The notes: a model not told the origin generated them from the letters alone. Positions 19,037-26,087 are shown, numbered from the stretch's first letter. The stretch: DNA of 64,000 bases from Bradyrhizobium huanghuaihaiense (GCF_007830635.1 NZ_VLLA01000022.1:1-64000); one strand, 5' to 3'. Translations and numbers: made by a program.

Positions 19037-19798
19037 TCAATTACCGACGAAGGGCCCGAGGGTTTCGCCGATGTCATGGCGGATGACGAGATCGGCGATG
19101 TCGTCCTGCTCTGTCGGCTCGCGATTGATGATCACCAAACGTGCACCGGAGTTCTTCGCCATCATCGGAAAGCCGGCCGCCGGCCATACGACGAGCGAGG
19201 AACCGATCGCGATGAAGAGGTTGCAATGCTGCGACAGCTCGGTTGCGCGCTGCATTTCATCTTCAGGCATCATCTGGCCGAACGAGATCGTGGCCGTCTT
19301 CACCGGCTCGTCACACACGGTACAGTTGGGCGCGGCGCCGTCTTCGTCGAATCGTCGCTTCACCCAGTCGAGCTGATAGGACTGCCCACATCCGATGCAG
19401 CGCGCATAGGTGGTATTTCCGTGAAGCTCAATCACGTGCTCGCTGGCGAAACCCGAGGCCTGGTGCAGATTGTCGATGTTCTGGGTGATGATCGCGGGAA
19501 CCTTGCCGGCGCGGTAGAGCGATGCCAGCGCGCGATGGCCGCGGCCGGGCTTGGCCGCCGCGAAAACCTCCTCCATTGCGAAGCGGCGGCGCCAGGATTC
19601 GTCGCGCGCTGACTGGCTGGCGACAAACTCGCCGAACTCGATCGGGCGGTAACGCGTCCAAATTCCACCCGGCGAGCGGAAGTCTGGGATACCGCATTCG
19701 GTCGAGATGCCGGCGCCGGTGAACGGCACGATGGTCTTGGCTTCGGCGATCATGTCGCCGAGCCGTTCGACGCCGCTGCGAAGATCTGATGCAATCAT
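19037..19798 (-). CDS. cobB: NAD-dependent protein deacylase (sirtuin)
   Basis: 253 residues from ATG 19798 (19825 is an in-frame alternative). Sirtuin motifs are all present: GAGISTECGIPDFR in the NAD site, TQNIDNLHQ, the catalytic histidine in ELHGN, and a zinc site of two Cys pairs (CIGC, CTVC). It removes acyl groups from lysines using NAD. Stands alone. Confidence 0.93.
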   Translation of the reverse strand: MIASDLRSGVERLGDMIAEAKTIVPFTGAGISTECGIPDFRSPGGIWTRYRPIEFGEFVASQSARDESWRRRFAMEEVFAAAKPGRGHRALASLYRAGKVPAIITQNIDNLHQASGFASEHVIELHGNTTYARCIGCGQSYQLDWVKRRFDEDGAAPNCTVCDEPVKTATISFGQMMPEDEMQRATELSQHCNLFIAIGSSLVVWPAAGFPMMAKNSGARLVIINREPTEQDDIADLVIRHDIGETLGPFVGN

Positions 19799-20181
19799 GG
19801 GCCAGCCATCCTGACTTTCGTGCATGGCTCTATAGCATGGCCCACGCCGGACGTTGCCGTCATCTCGCCAGGCGCGCCCTGCCCTGCTGCAGATTCGGCG
19901 CGCGTCAGGCTGCCGTTTGCTAGCTGCGTCGCACCCAAGCGACAAGATTGCTGACGCTCTTATCCACGGCGAACAAAACGCGCGGAGAGAAGTGCGCTCG
20001 GCAATTTTTTCCGCCCGTCGCTTATCACAATCCTGCAATGCCTCCTCCCCATTGACGCCCCAATCAGAAGCGCCAATGCATGTGTTGAATGCGACTCAGC
20101 GCGATGCGGCGGCAGCGCTTGAGTAAACACGTAGACATTAGTCCCGTAGAAAAAGTCCAAGTGCGAACAGAGGGGATGGAC
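19799..20181. other. 383-base gap, no gene seen
   Basis: The divergent promoter region between cobB and the 54-residue plus-strand gene. I see no open frame with coding character, no terminator and no repeat here. GAGGGG at 20171 serves as ribosome site for the downstream gene. Confidence 0.4.
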
Positions 20182-20346
20182 ATGACCGAAGACGAACAAC
20201 GCAAGATCCGCGAACGCGAAGAGATCGCCGCCCGTGTCGCCGCCTTCCGTGCCACCCAGGAGAAATTCAAGCGCGAGCGCGAAGAGTATTTCGTGTCGAC
20301 GCTCGAGAATGCCCGCAAGGTGGAACGGCCCTCGCTCTGGCCGTAA
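20182..20346 (+). CDS. Small charged helical protein (54 residues)
   Basis: MTEDEQRKIREREEIAARVA and onward is almost pure charged helix, then a short PSLWP end. ATG 20182 is preferred because GAGGGG lies ten bases before it; ATG 20176 is too close to that site. A strong terminator follows. Likely a small cytosolic protein conserved in Bradyrhizobium; function unknown. Confidence 0.7.
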   Translation: MTEDEQRKIREREEIAARVAAFRATQEKFKREREEYFVSTLENARKVERPSLWP

Positions 20347-20372
20347 GACACGTCAGATCAATACGCATGAAG

Positions 20373-20399
20373 AAGCCCGGAGCATCGCTCCGGGCTTTT
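20373..20399 (+). terminator. Rho-independent terminator
   Basis: Stem GCCCGGAGC / GCTCCGGGC with loop ATC, then TTTT. It ends the 54-residue gene and, read the other way, lies just beyond the stop of the convergent Tyr/Gly-rich gene, so it may serve both. Confidence 0.9.
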
Positions 20400-20414
20400 C
20401 GCGTTATTGAACCC

Positions 20415-20699
20415 TTACCAGTGGCGATAGTAGTGGCGCCGATAATACGGGCCGCCGTCATAGGCGTACGGGCCCGATCCGTAATAATAGCTCGGCCCGT
20501 CATAGTAGCCGTAGCCCGGTCCGTAATAGCCGTACGGATGCGACGCGGCGACCGCGCCCGCGGTGATCGCGCCGGCGGCAAGGCCGAACGCCAGGCCCGG
20601 ACCGATGCCGCGTCCGCGCGCCTCGGCAGGGGCAGGAGCCGCGACCGCGGTCACGCCGACGGCTGCGACGGTGGCGAGAACTGCCAGTGTCTTTTTCAT
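20415..20699 (-). CDS. Secreted Tyr/Gly-rich protein
   Basis: 94 residues: a signal peptide (MKKTLAVLATVAAVGVTAVA, cleavage near PAEA), a Gly/Ala stretch, then a tail of GYYGPGYGYY and SYYYGSGPY-type repeats ending in RRHYYRHW. Such tails are seen in small stress-induced envelope proteins of rhizobia. ATG 20699 with GGAG upstream. A sigma-EcfG-like promoter lies 28 bases before it. Confidence 0.75.
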   Translation of the reverse strand: MKKTLAVLATVAAVGVTAVAAPAPAEARGRGIGPGLAFGLAAGAITAGAVAASHPYGYYGPGYGYYDGPSYYYGSGPYAYDGGPYYRRHYYRHW

Positions 20700-20726
20700 G
20701 ATCTCCTCCTTCGCAACAGGAAGCAC

Positions 20727-20751
20727 AACGCCGGCCGCCTGCGATGGTTGC
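20727..20751 (-). promoter_or_regulatory. Sigma-EcfG-like promoter, minus strand
   Basis: Read leftwards: GCAAC, 16 bases, CGTT. One base off the alphaproteobacterial general-stress consensus GGAAC-N16/17-CGTT. It would start transcription about 20 bases before the ribosome site of the Tyr/Gly-rich secreted protein. Confidence 0.5.
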
Positions 20752-20796
20752 GCGCGCGGCGGAACCGAGGGCTGTCAAAAAAATGGCGGCGAAGGC

Positions 20797-20821
20797 GGAA
20801 CGAAGTCGCATCGCTCGCATT
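20797..20821 (+). promoter_or_regulatory. Sigma-EcfG-like promoter ahead of a terminator
   Basis: GGAAC, 16 bases, CATT: one base from the consensus CGTT. About 55 bases downstream is a terminator with no protein gene in between, so it would drive a short RNA. Divergent from the minus-strand site 45 bases to the left. Confidence 0.4.
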
Positions 20822-20827
20822 AAGACT

Positions 20828-20910
20828 GCAAGTGCAGAGCCTCCGCTATCCGGTAGAGGCAAAAGCACGGAAGCCCCGTCAGTATCCTCCGCGATGCTGG
20901 CGGGGTTTTC
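20828..20910 (+). ncRNA. Small RNA candidate with CCTCC in the terminator loop
   Basis: About 83 bases between the EcfG-like promoter and a terminator: stem CCCCGTCAG (20874-20882) with CTGGCGGGG (20897-20905, one G-T pair), then TTTT. The 14-base loop displays TCCTCC, which is complementary to a ribosome binding site. No protein frame with a start fits. The existence of the RNA is inferred from promoter plus terminator. Confidence 0.4.
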
Positions 20911-20978
20911 AGTTCCACGGGAGCAAATGGCAGCAGACGCTAATTGCTGCCAGCGGGGCGGATGCCGAGGAGGAAGGA

Positions 20979-21209
20979 TTGCCGATATCCGCTTTGCTGG
21001 CCCGTATCCGCAGGCTCGTTCCCAAATCCGATGATCAGCATTACGAGCAGATCGTGCGCAATTTCGGTGTCGGCGCGCTGCGCCCGCCGCCGACGCCGAT
21101 GAGCGACGGCGAGCTCGCGCGGGCCATCGCCGAGTTCCTCAAGGACCACCCCTCATCCGAATCCGTCGCGGCCCTCGGCCGGCGGCTCGACCCCACATCC
21201 CGGCTCTAG
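20979..21209 (+). CDS. Hypothetical 76-residue protein with a TTG start
   Basis: Starts at TTG 20979 with AGGAGG five bases upstream; the open frame is longer but has no better start. Sequence reads ISALLARIRRLVPKSDDQHYEQIVRNFGVG, then a GELARAIAEFLKDHPSSESVAALGRRL helix. A terminator overlaps the stop codon. Unknown function, probably soluble and helical. Confidence 0.6.
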   Translation: MPISALLARIRRLVPKSDDQHYEQIVRNFGVGALRPPPTPMSDGELARAIAEFLKDHPSSESVAALGRRLDPTSRL

Positions 21210-21221
21210 CCGGGATTTTTC
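21197..21221 (+). terminator. Rho-independent terminator overlapping a stop codon
   Basis: ATCCCGGCT and AGCCGGGAT form the stem around two bases, followed by TTTTTC. The stop codon of the 76-residue gene lies inside the stem. Confidence 0.85.
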
Positions 21222-21231
21222 TCGCCCGGGC

Positions 21232-21256
21232 GGAACAAGCGGCCCTTGCGCACGTT
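21232..21256 (+). promoter_or_regulatory. Sigma-EcfG consensus promoter
   Basis: GGAAC at 21232-21236 and CGTT at 21253-21256 with exactly 16 bases between: a full match to the general-stress consensus. It sits 32 bases before the ATG of a 41-residue gene and directly after a terminator, so it starts a new transcript. Confidence 0.65.
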
Positions 21257-21287
21257 GAGGTTGTCTTCACGAAAAGCGAGGCCCGAC

Positions 21288-21413
21288 ATGCCCGCCTGGC
21301 TCGAAGTTCTGCTCAACCTGTCCGGCTTCGCCGGCTTCGTGGCGCTTGCGACCCGCGGCGCGTCGTGCGGCGATGCGCAAGCGACCGACCCGAGCCACAC
21401 CGACGAGCGCTAA
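21288..21413 (+). CDS. Very small membrane protein (41 residues)
   Basis: MPAWLEVLLNLSGFAGFVAL forms one short hydrophobic helix, followed by a polar tail ending HTDER. GCGAGG precedes the ATG by six bases. The perfect EcfG promoter upstream is the main argument that it is real. Its stop overlaps the stop of the convergent gene by two bases. Function unknown. Confidence 0.5.
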   Translation: MPAWLEVLLNLSGFAGFVALATRGASCGDAQATDPSHTDER

Positions 21414-21607
21414 TTGGCGCGCGGCGCCTGGCCCGCCGTGCGCACCAGCCTGTCGGCCTTGACCGCGAGGCGGATGTCCTCGGCTTGCGGCCGCAGCGAG
21501 AAGCTGATCACCACGAAAGCGAGGCAGAACAGCGAGCCGACGATGGCGACCCGCCGGTAGGTGTGCCGATCGCCTTGATAAAAGGACGGTTCTGAAAAAG
21601 GCGTCAT
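21410..21607 (-). CDS. Small single-pass membrane protein (65 residues)
   Basis: A polar N-terminus (MTPFSEPSFYQGDRHTYRR), one membrane helix VAIVGSLFCLAFVVISFSL (about 20-38) and a charged tail ADIRLAVKADRLVRTAG-like. Convergent with the 41-residue gene; stop codons overlap. Unknown function. Confidence 0.65.
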   Translation of the reverse strand: MTPFSEPSFYQGDRHTYRRVAIVGSLFCLAFVVISFSLRPQAEDIRLAVKADRLVRTAGQAPRAN

Positions 21608-21781
21608 GACGTCGATCTTGGAAAAGTTGCTTCTTGGCGAAGCCGTTTCTTGCTTGTCTTTCCGAGATACCTACTCCAGTGCGCGGCGATCGCAACGCGA
21701 TTGGGCTTTTAACCTAACCGAATAGGGTTATCGGCTTGCGCGCAAGCTTTCGTTAGGAATTCGCGCAGGCGCTGTTGCACT

Positions 21782-22094
21782 GTGGGCTCGTTGGCGATCG
21801 ACCTGCATTCGCCGTCCGGCTTTGTTCCAGATTCGACTCCACTTCGTTCTCGAAGAACGAATCGGAATCGAAGAAACCGGCGCGGAGCAACTCTTAACAA
21901 GAGATGTGGATCGTGCGCGCGAATGGCCGGTCATCGCGTCCCGAGCGCGTTCGCTGCGCCACATGCAGCACCGATGGGAGGTCTCGGCTTTCGCATCGGG
22001 ATTCGGGCAACCGCGACTTGTTCTGCATCCGACTCCATTTCGTTCTCGAAGAACGAATCGGAGTCGAGAAAATCAGCGCGCAGCGTTTCCTAAC
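21782..22094. repeat. Diverged tandem duplication with a conserved hairpin
   Basis: Two related blocks 196 bases apart. Each has a hairpin: arms CGACTCC / GGAATCG (21834-21840 / 21864-21870) and CGACTCC / GGAGTCG (22030-22036 / 22060-22066), an inner stem TTCGTTC / GAACGAA identical in both, and loop TCGAA. Read on the minus strand both could encode DSDSFFENE. Flanks are similar but diverged (GCGCGG...TAAC after each hairpin). No full gene is supported over 21608-22308; this may be a decayed gene duplication or a mobile palindromic element. Confidence 0.6.
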
Positions 22095-22308
22095 GATCGA
22101 TGAAGTTGCGCGGCGCGGCTGCATCGGCGCCAGATGACTTCGGCGGCACGAATGTCGAGACGACCGCGAACACGATCACGATCTCGCGGCAGGGTTCGCA
22201 TCGAAAGCTGTTGGACGCACGCCCGCGCCTCGGCGATATCAGATCAAGCGCGCGCCACCAGAACGCGAGCGCGCCTGCCGGATGTCGTCGATGTCGGGCA
22301 AACGTCCT

Positions 22309-22446
22309 TCAGGCCGCTCGCCTGGCCTTGCCCTTCTCGGAAAAGCATTCGAGGATCTGGATGCGGAGCTCTTCCGCGGCGGGGCCTTCGACCTTCCTGA
22401 GCTCGTTCCAGAGCCGGATCACTTCGCGCTGTTTTTCGACGGTCAT
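22309..22446 (-). CDS. Small charged protein (45 residues)
   Basis: Starts MTVEKQREVIRLWNELRKVE and ends EKGKARRAA, a predicted helical cytosolic protein. GGAGG lies six bases before the ATG at 22446, a near-perfect ribosome site. It is shorter than usual cut-offs and easily missed, since a longer plus-strand frame covers it. Function unknown. Confidence 0.7.
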   Translation of the reverse strand: MTVEKQREVIRLWNELRKVEGPAAEELRIQILECFSEKGKARRAA

Positions 22447-22564
22447 GAGTCACCTCCAGGATGACCTCACTAGAACAAAAAGAGAACATATAGTCCAGCC
22501 CTTCCGCGAGATTTCCCGTGCAATTCTTTTGAACCTTCTGGGCGCTGCGGAGACTCACGAAAGC

Positions 22565-22632
22565 TGGGGATTTCAGCGCCCAGTCAACATCGCAGCGCCG
22601 CCTGACGAAGATACTCCGTCACCGCGGCGCTG
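22565..22632 (+). repeat. Structured repeat, copy B (conserved core plus hairpin)
   Basis: TGGGGATTTCAGCGCCCA at 22565-22582 is followed by a hairpin at 22593-22632: CAGCGCCGC, TGACG, 9-base loop AAGATACTC, CGTCA, CC, GCGGCGCTG, then TTGATTTTT. Copy A (16173-16238, minus strand) has the same core and loop length, but CAAGCG/CGCTTG in place of the TGACG/CGTCA stem: three adjacent base pairs changed on both sides. The T-rich tail may also end transcription. Confidence 0.65.
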
Positions 22633-22664
22633 TTGATTTTTGGATTTTCAACCTTAAGTTTGGG

Positions 22665-22745
22665 GTATGACTGACGGCCAGGCGCTGAAATCCCATCGCC
22701 GTCAGTTTGGAAAGCCCCGCGCGCATCGCGCGGGGTTTTTCTTTT
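22665..22745 (+). ncRNA. Small RNA candidate ending in a strong terminator
   Basis: CTGACGG (22671-22677) and CCGTCAG enclose a loop holding GGCGCTGAAATCCC, the complement of the structured-repeat core. It is followed by a terminator CCCCGCGCG / CGCGCGGGG (22715-22735) with TTTTTCTTTT. No convincing protein gene is upstream (a 26-codon frame from 22667 runs into the terminator). The core here and in copy B (22567-22580) are perfect complements, so they could pair in one transcript. A promoter was not found. Confidence 0.4.
22715..22745 (+). terminator. Rho-independent terminator
   Basis: A 9-bp all-GC stem, loop CAT, tail TTTTTCTTTT. One of three terminators within 250 bases in a region without a plus-strand protein gene. 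Confidence 0.9.
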
Positions 22746-22782
22746 GAGCCGAGCACGATCTCTTCGTCAGACCGTGAACCTT

Positions 22783-22810
22783 TTGGCAGGCTGGCGCGTC
22801 TAACTATTAG
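22783..22810 (+). promoter_or_regulatory. Sigma-70-type promoter of a short transcript
   Basis: TTGGCA at 22783-22788, 16-base spacer, TATTAG at 22805-22810. The expected start near 22817 lies 60 bases before a terminator. Confidence 0.5.
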
Positions 22811-22816
22811 AAGCTT

Positions 22817-22875
22817 CCCCCAAGGCTTCCCCCATCAGAAAGCCCCGCTTCCCCCAGGCGGGGTTTTCGCTTTCT
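22817..22875 (+). ncRNA. C-rich small RNA candidate (about 60 bases)
   Basis: The stretch from the promoter to the terminator contains GCTTCCCCCA three times (22813, 22825, 22847), the third in the terminator loop. The terminator stem is CCCCGC (22843-22848) / GCGGGG (22858-22863) followed by TTTTCGCTTTCT. Exposed C-rich loops in short alphaproteobacterial RNAs are known to bind ribosome sites. No reading frame fits. The existence is inferred, not shown. Confidence 0.45.
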
Positions 22876-22906
22876 ATGGACGGCGCGAGGCCGGCCGCGC
22901 TTCAAA

Positions 22907-22950
22907 TCAAAAAGCGAAAGCCCCGTTCCGAATCCATCGGAACGGGGCTT
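22907..22950 (-). terminator. Terminator of the HU-like gene
   Basis: AAGCCCCGTTCCGA and TCGGAACGGGGCTT form a 14-bp stem; on the minus strand a CGCTTTTTG tail follows. It lies 33 bases after the HU-like stop codon. Confidence 0.85.
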
Positions 22951-22982
22951 TGGGCACGCAAAGGCAGCGCGCGAGCGCCGGA

Positions 22983-23279
22983 TCAGACGGCGTCCTTGGC
23001 CACCTTCAGCGGCGAGGCCTTGACCGACTTGCTCGCCGGCTTGGCCGCAAACTGCATCGGCTCCTTGGTGAAGGGATTGACGCCCATCCGCGCTTCGGTC
23101 GCCGGCTTGTTCACGACCGACATCTTCACGAAACCGGGAATAACGAACTCGCCGGACTCGTTGAGCTCCTTGTAGCCCACGGTGGCCATGTACTCGATGA
23201 CCGACTTCACGTCGTTCTTCGAGAGCTGCGTGCCCTCGGCAATCGCATCGATCAACTGAGTCTTGGTCATCTTCGCCAT
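22983..23279 (-). CDS. HU-family DNA-binding protein
   Basis: 98 residues. The N-terminal helices MTKTQLIDAIAEGTQLSKNDVKSVIEYMA and the beta-arm region GEFVIPGFVKMSVVNKPATEARMGVNP match the HU/IHF fold, with a Lys-rich C-terminal tail (AAKPASKSVKASPLKVAKD). The arm motif differs from standard HU (EARMGVNPFTKEPM instead of RxGRNPQTG), the pattern of the divergent HU-like proteins of Rhizobiales. ATG 23279; a terminator follows. Confidence 0.88.
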   Translation of the reverse strand: MAKMTKTQLIDAIAEGTQLSKNDVKSVIEYMATVGYKELNESGEFVIPGFVKMSVVNKPATEARMGVNPFTKEPMQFAAKPASKSVKASPLKVAKDAV

Positions 23280-23431
23280 GTCTGGAATCCTTCTGAATTG
23301 GGTGGGCGTGAGCGTTGAGGTCACTCTGCCGGGCACATGACAAAACCGCGCAGCGCGCTTCGTGGTCATGCCGGCGGTCAGGAAGTCACCGGGCTTAGAA
23401 CCTATCGAGCCCGAAAACGCAAGCCGCAGTT

Positions 23432-24241
23432 TCACGTGATTCCCGTCACTTTTTGCTCGCGGGCGACGCTGTTGATATACGCCGCCGGCGGCTTGCCCAG
23501 CGCCTTCCTGAACATCGTGATGAAGGCCGTGACCGATTCATAGCCGAGCGCGGCCGAGACCTGCTGCACGCTCGCGCCCGCCGCGAGCTCGCGGATCGCG
23601 ACGATCAGATGCAGCTGCTGGCGCCAGCGTCCGAAGGTCAGCCCGGTCTCCTTCGCCACGAGACGCGCAAGGCTGCTCTCGCTGAGCGCGAGCTGGCCCG
23701 CCCATTGCGCCAGCGTGCGACGGTCTGCGGGATTGTCCGCGAGCGCAGCGGCGATCCGCTTCAACCGCGGCTCGTCGGAGAACGGCAGATGCAGCTGCTG
23801 CACCGGCATGCGCGGCAGCTCGCCGAGCAGCACGCCGATCAGGCGCTCCCGCCTCGCCTCGTCATGCTGCGCGCCGTCAGACAACTCAATGATCAACTCG
23901 CGCAGCAAGGGCGAGATCGAAATGGTGCAGCAGCAGTCCGGCAGATCGACCAGCTCCGGCTCGACATACACGAAGAACAGCCGCGCATTCGCCGTGGCGC
24001 GATTGCTGTGCGCCATGGCACCAGGAATCCAGACCGCGCAATGCGGCGGCACCATCCACAGGCCATCAGGAACGCGGCAGGTGACGCCGCCGCCGAACGA
24101 GACCACGAGCTGCCCCTTGCGATGGCTGTGATCGGGCACCTCGCCTTTCGTGCCGTCCGCATCGACGCGCACGGCAATCACCGGCGCGGACCGGTCGTCC
24201 ACATCGAGGTCGAGCCAGGGATAACGAAGCGGCTGTCGCAT
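23432..24241 (-). CDS. AraC-family regulator with N-terminal cupin
   Basis: 269 residues. The N-terminal cupin (PDHSHRKGQLVVSFGGGVTCRVPDG and PPHCAVWIPGAMAHSNRAT, about 35-90) is followed by an AraC helix-turn-helix domain (about 165-265) ending ALGYESVTAFITMFRKALGKPPAAY. It is the NimR-like arrangement, often repressors. The gene is divergent from the carboxylesterase with 96 bases between starts and probably controls it. Confidence 0.88.
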   Translation of the reverse strand: MRQPLRYPWLDLDVDDRSAPVIAVRVDADGTKGEVPDHSHRKGQLVVSFGGGVTCRVPDGLWMVPPHCAVWIPGAMAHSNRATANARLFFVYVEPELVDLPDCCCTISISPLLRELIIELSDGAQHDEARRERLIGVLLGELPRMPVQQLHLPFSDEPRLKRIAAALADNPADRRTLAQWAGQLALSESSLARLVAKETGLTFGRWRQQLHLIVAIRELAAGASVQQVSAALGYESVTAFITMFRKALGKPPAAYINSVAREQKVTGIT

Positions 24242-24337
24242 CTTTGACTGTTTTTGACGATCGATTGCGATAATACGCAAATTCATCCAATGGGAAAATC
24301 GATAAATCCAAGGTCGCCCCGAACAGGAGATGCGACC

Positions 24338-25888
24338 GTGCCCGCCCTCACCGTCCCCAAAGCCGCCGACCTGGGCGCGCTCGTTCGCACTCAGGCCGGT
24401 CATGTGCGTGGCCGGGAGCGCGACGAAAACGGCGTGCTGGCGTTCAAGGGCATCCGCTACGCCGCCCCGCCGGTTGGGCCGCTGCGCTGGCGCGCACCGC
24501 AGCCGCCGTCTCCCTGGCAGGGTGTGCGCGATGCGCTCACCTTCGGCGCGGGATGTCTCTCCTCGCTCGAGAATGATCCTCGCCCGGGCCCGCGCAACGA
24601 GGACTGCCTCACGCTGAATGTCTGGACCGCTGCGACAGAGGTGGACGAGAAGCGGCCGGTGATGGTGTGGATCCACGGCGGCGGCTTTCAATTCGGCGCC
24701 TCGGCCAATCCCGCCACCGATGGCCGCCTATTGGCGGCCAAGGGCGTCGTCGTCGTCAGCTTCAACTATCGCCTCGGCGTCCTCGGCTTCCTTGCCCATC
24801 CCGATCTCGATGCCGAAGCGCCATCAGGCAATTACGGCCTGCAGGATCAGCTCGCGGCGCTGCGCTGGGTGAAGGCCAACATCGCGGCGTTCGGCGGCGA
24901 TCCGGACAACGTCACCTTGTTCGGCGAATCCGCGGGCGCCATGGCCGTCGGCATCCTGATGGGCTCGCCGCTCGCCCATGGCCTGTTTCACAAAGCCATC
25001 GGCCAGAGCGGCGCGTTCTGGGATGGCCGCCATGGGCCGTTGCTAGGTTTCGACGAAGCCCGCGCACGCGGCCTCGCCTTCGCGCGCCGGCAAGCCGACG
25101 CATCGATCGCAGCCTTGCGCACCCTGCCCGCCGACCAGTTGATCGCCGCCGCGCCCTGGAGTTTTGCGCGCGACCACGTCACGGCCGCGTTCTCACCGAG
25201 CATCGATCGTCATGTGATTCCGGATGTGCCCGCGCGGCGCTTCCTGCACGGCGAGCACATGCACATCCCGCTGCTGGCCGGCTGGAACGGCGCAGAGGAA
25301 TTCCCGTTCATGGCGCGATCTCTCCCTGCGCAATCCGCGCAAGCCTTTCGCAGCTCGGCCGAAGCGATGTTCGGCAAGGCCCGCCTTGCGGATTTTCTAA
25401 AGCTTTATCCTGCCGACACCGGCGCCGAGGCCAAGGCGTCCGCCGCCGCACTCACGGGCGACATGGTGATCGGTGAGCAATGCTGGCAATGGCTGCGGCT
25501 GCATCGCGCAAGCCGCGGCGCGCCGACCTACGGCTACCATTTCAATTACACCTCGCCCTACACGCCGATCGCCTCGCACGTCACCGAGATCCCCTTCGTG
25601 TTCGGCACGCTGACACCGCAGCAGATCGTCGGTAGCACCACGCCGCCGGCCGAGGCCGACCGGGCGCTGTCGCAGACGATGATGAGCTATTGGGTGAATT
25701 TCGCCACCCGCGGCAATCCCAACGGGCCCGGACTGCCGGCCTGGCCCGCCTATGATGCGACCGACATCGTGCAGATACTGGGCATGACGATCGAGCCCGG
25801 CTCCAATCCGCAAGCCGATCGCTTCGCTTTCCTCGGCAGTTTCAGGGAGAACGGCGCGCTTCCGATGCGCTGGCGGGAGATCGCATAG
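24338..25888 (+). CDS. Type-B carboxylesterase
   Basis: About 516 residues of the alpha/beta-hydrolase carboxylesterase family. Motifs: NEDCLTLNVW, the oxyanion hole VWIHGGGFQFG, the nucleophile serine in GESAG, and NYTSPY near the C-terminal histidine region. The GTG at 24338 is preferred since ACAGGAGA precedes it; open frame continues upstream to 24254. No signal peptide, so cytoplasmic. Substrate unknown; likely regulated by the divergent AraC protein. Confidence 0.88.
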   Translation: MPALTVPKAADLGALVRTQAGHVRGRERDENGVLAFKGIRYAAPPVGPLRWRAPQPPSPWQGVRDALTFGAGCLSSLENDPRPGPRNEDCLTLNVWTAATEVDEKRPVMVWIHGGGFQFGASANPATDGRLLAAKGVVVVSFNYRLGVLGFLAHPDLDAEAPSGNYGLQDQLAALRWVKANIAAFGGDPDNVTLFGESAGAMAVGILMGSPLAHGLFHKAIGQSGAFWDGRHGPLLGFDEARARGLAFARRQADASIAALRTLPADQLIAAAPWSFARDHVTAAFSPSIDRHVIPDVPARRFLHGEHMHIPLLAGWNGAEEFPFMARSLPAQSAQAFRSSAEAMFGKARLADFLKLYPADTGAEAKASAAALTGDMVIGEQCWQWLRLHRASRGAPTYGYHFNYTSPYTPIASHVTEIPFVFGTLTPQQIVGSTTPPAEADRALSQTMMSYWVNFATRGNPNGPGLPAWPAYDATDIVQILGMTIEPGSNPQADRFAFLGSFRENGALPMRWREIA

Positions 25889-25895
25889 ACGTTCG

Positions 25896-26087
25896 TTAGA
25901 CGCCCTCGCGCACCATCTCGCCGACAGCGCAGCCCAGGATGAGCGACACCGTCACCGGCCATGCCGCCGCCATGGCAACAACGGCGCCAAAGCGGACATC
26001 TCTGTTGGGGCGATCGTAGGAATCCATCGCCGCGAAAGCGAACAGGGCGATCAGGGCACCAATCGCGTATTTCTTCTTCCAGCTCAT
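25896..26087 (-). CDS. Small membrane protein (63 residues)
   Basis: Two hydrophobic segments (KYAIGALIALFAFAAM about 6-21 and FGAVVAMAAAWPVTVSLILGCAVG about 33-56) separated by a polar DSYDRPNRD loop. Convergent with the carboxylesterase, eight bases apart. Unknown function. Confidence 0.65.
   Translation of the reverse strand: MSWKKKYAIGALIALFAFAAMDSYDRPNRDVRFGAVVAMAAAWPVTVSLILGCAVGEMVREGV

Noticed and set aside
21709..21900. A 63-codon minus-strand frame
   Set aside because: It covers one half of the diverged duplication and its frame differs from the one shared by both copies.
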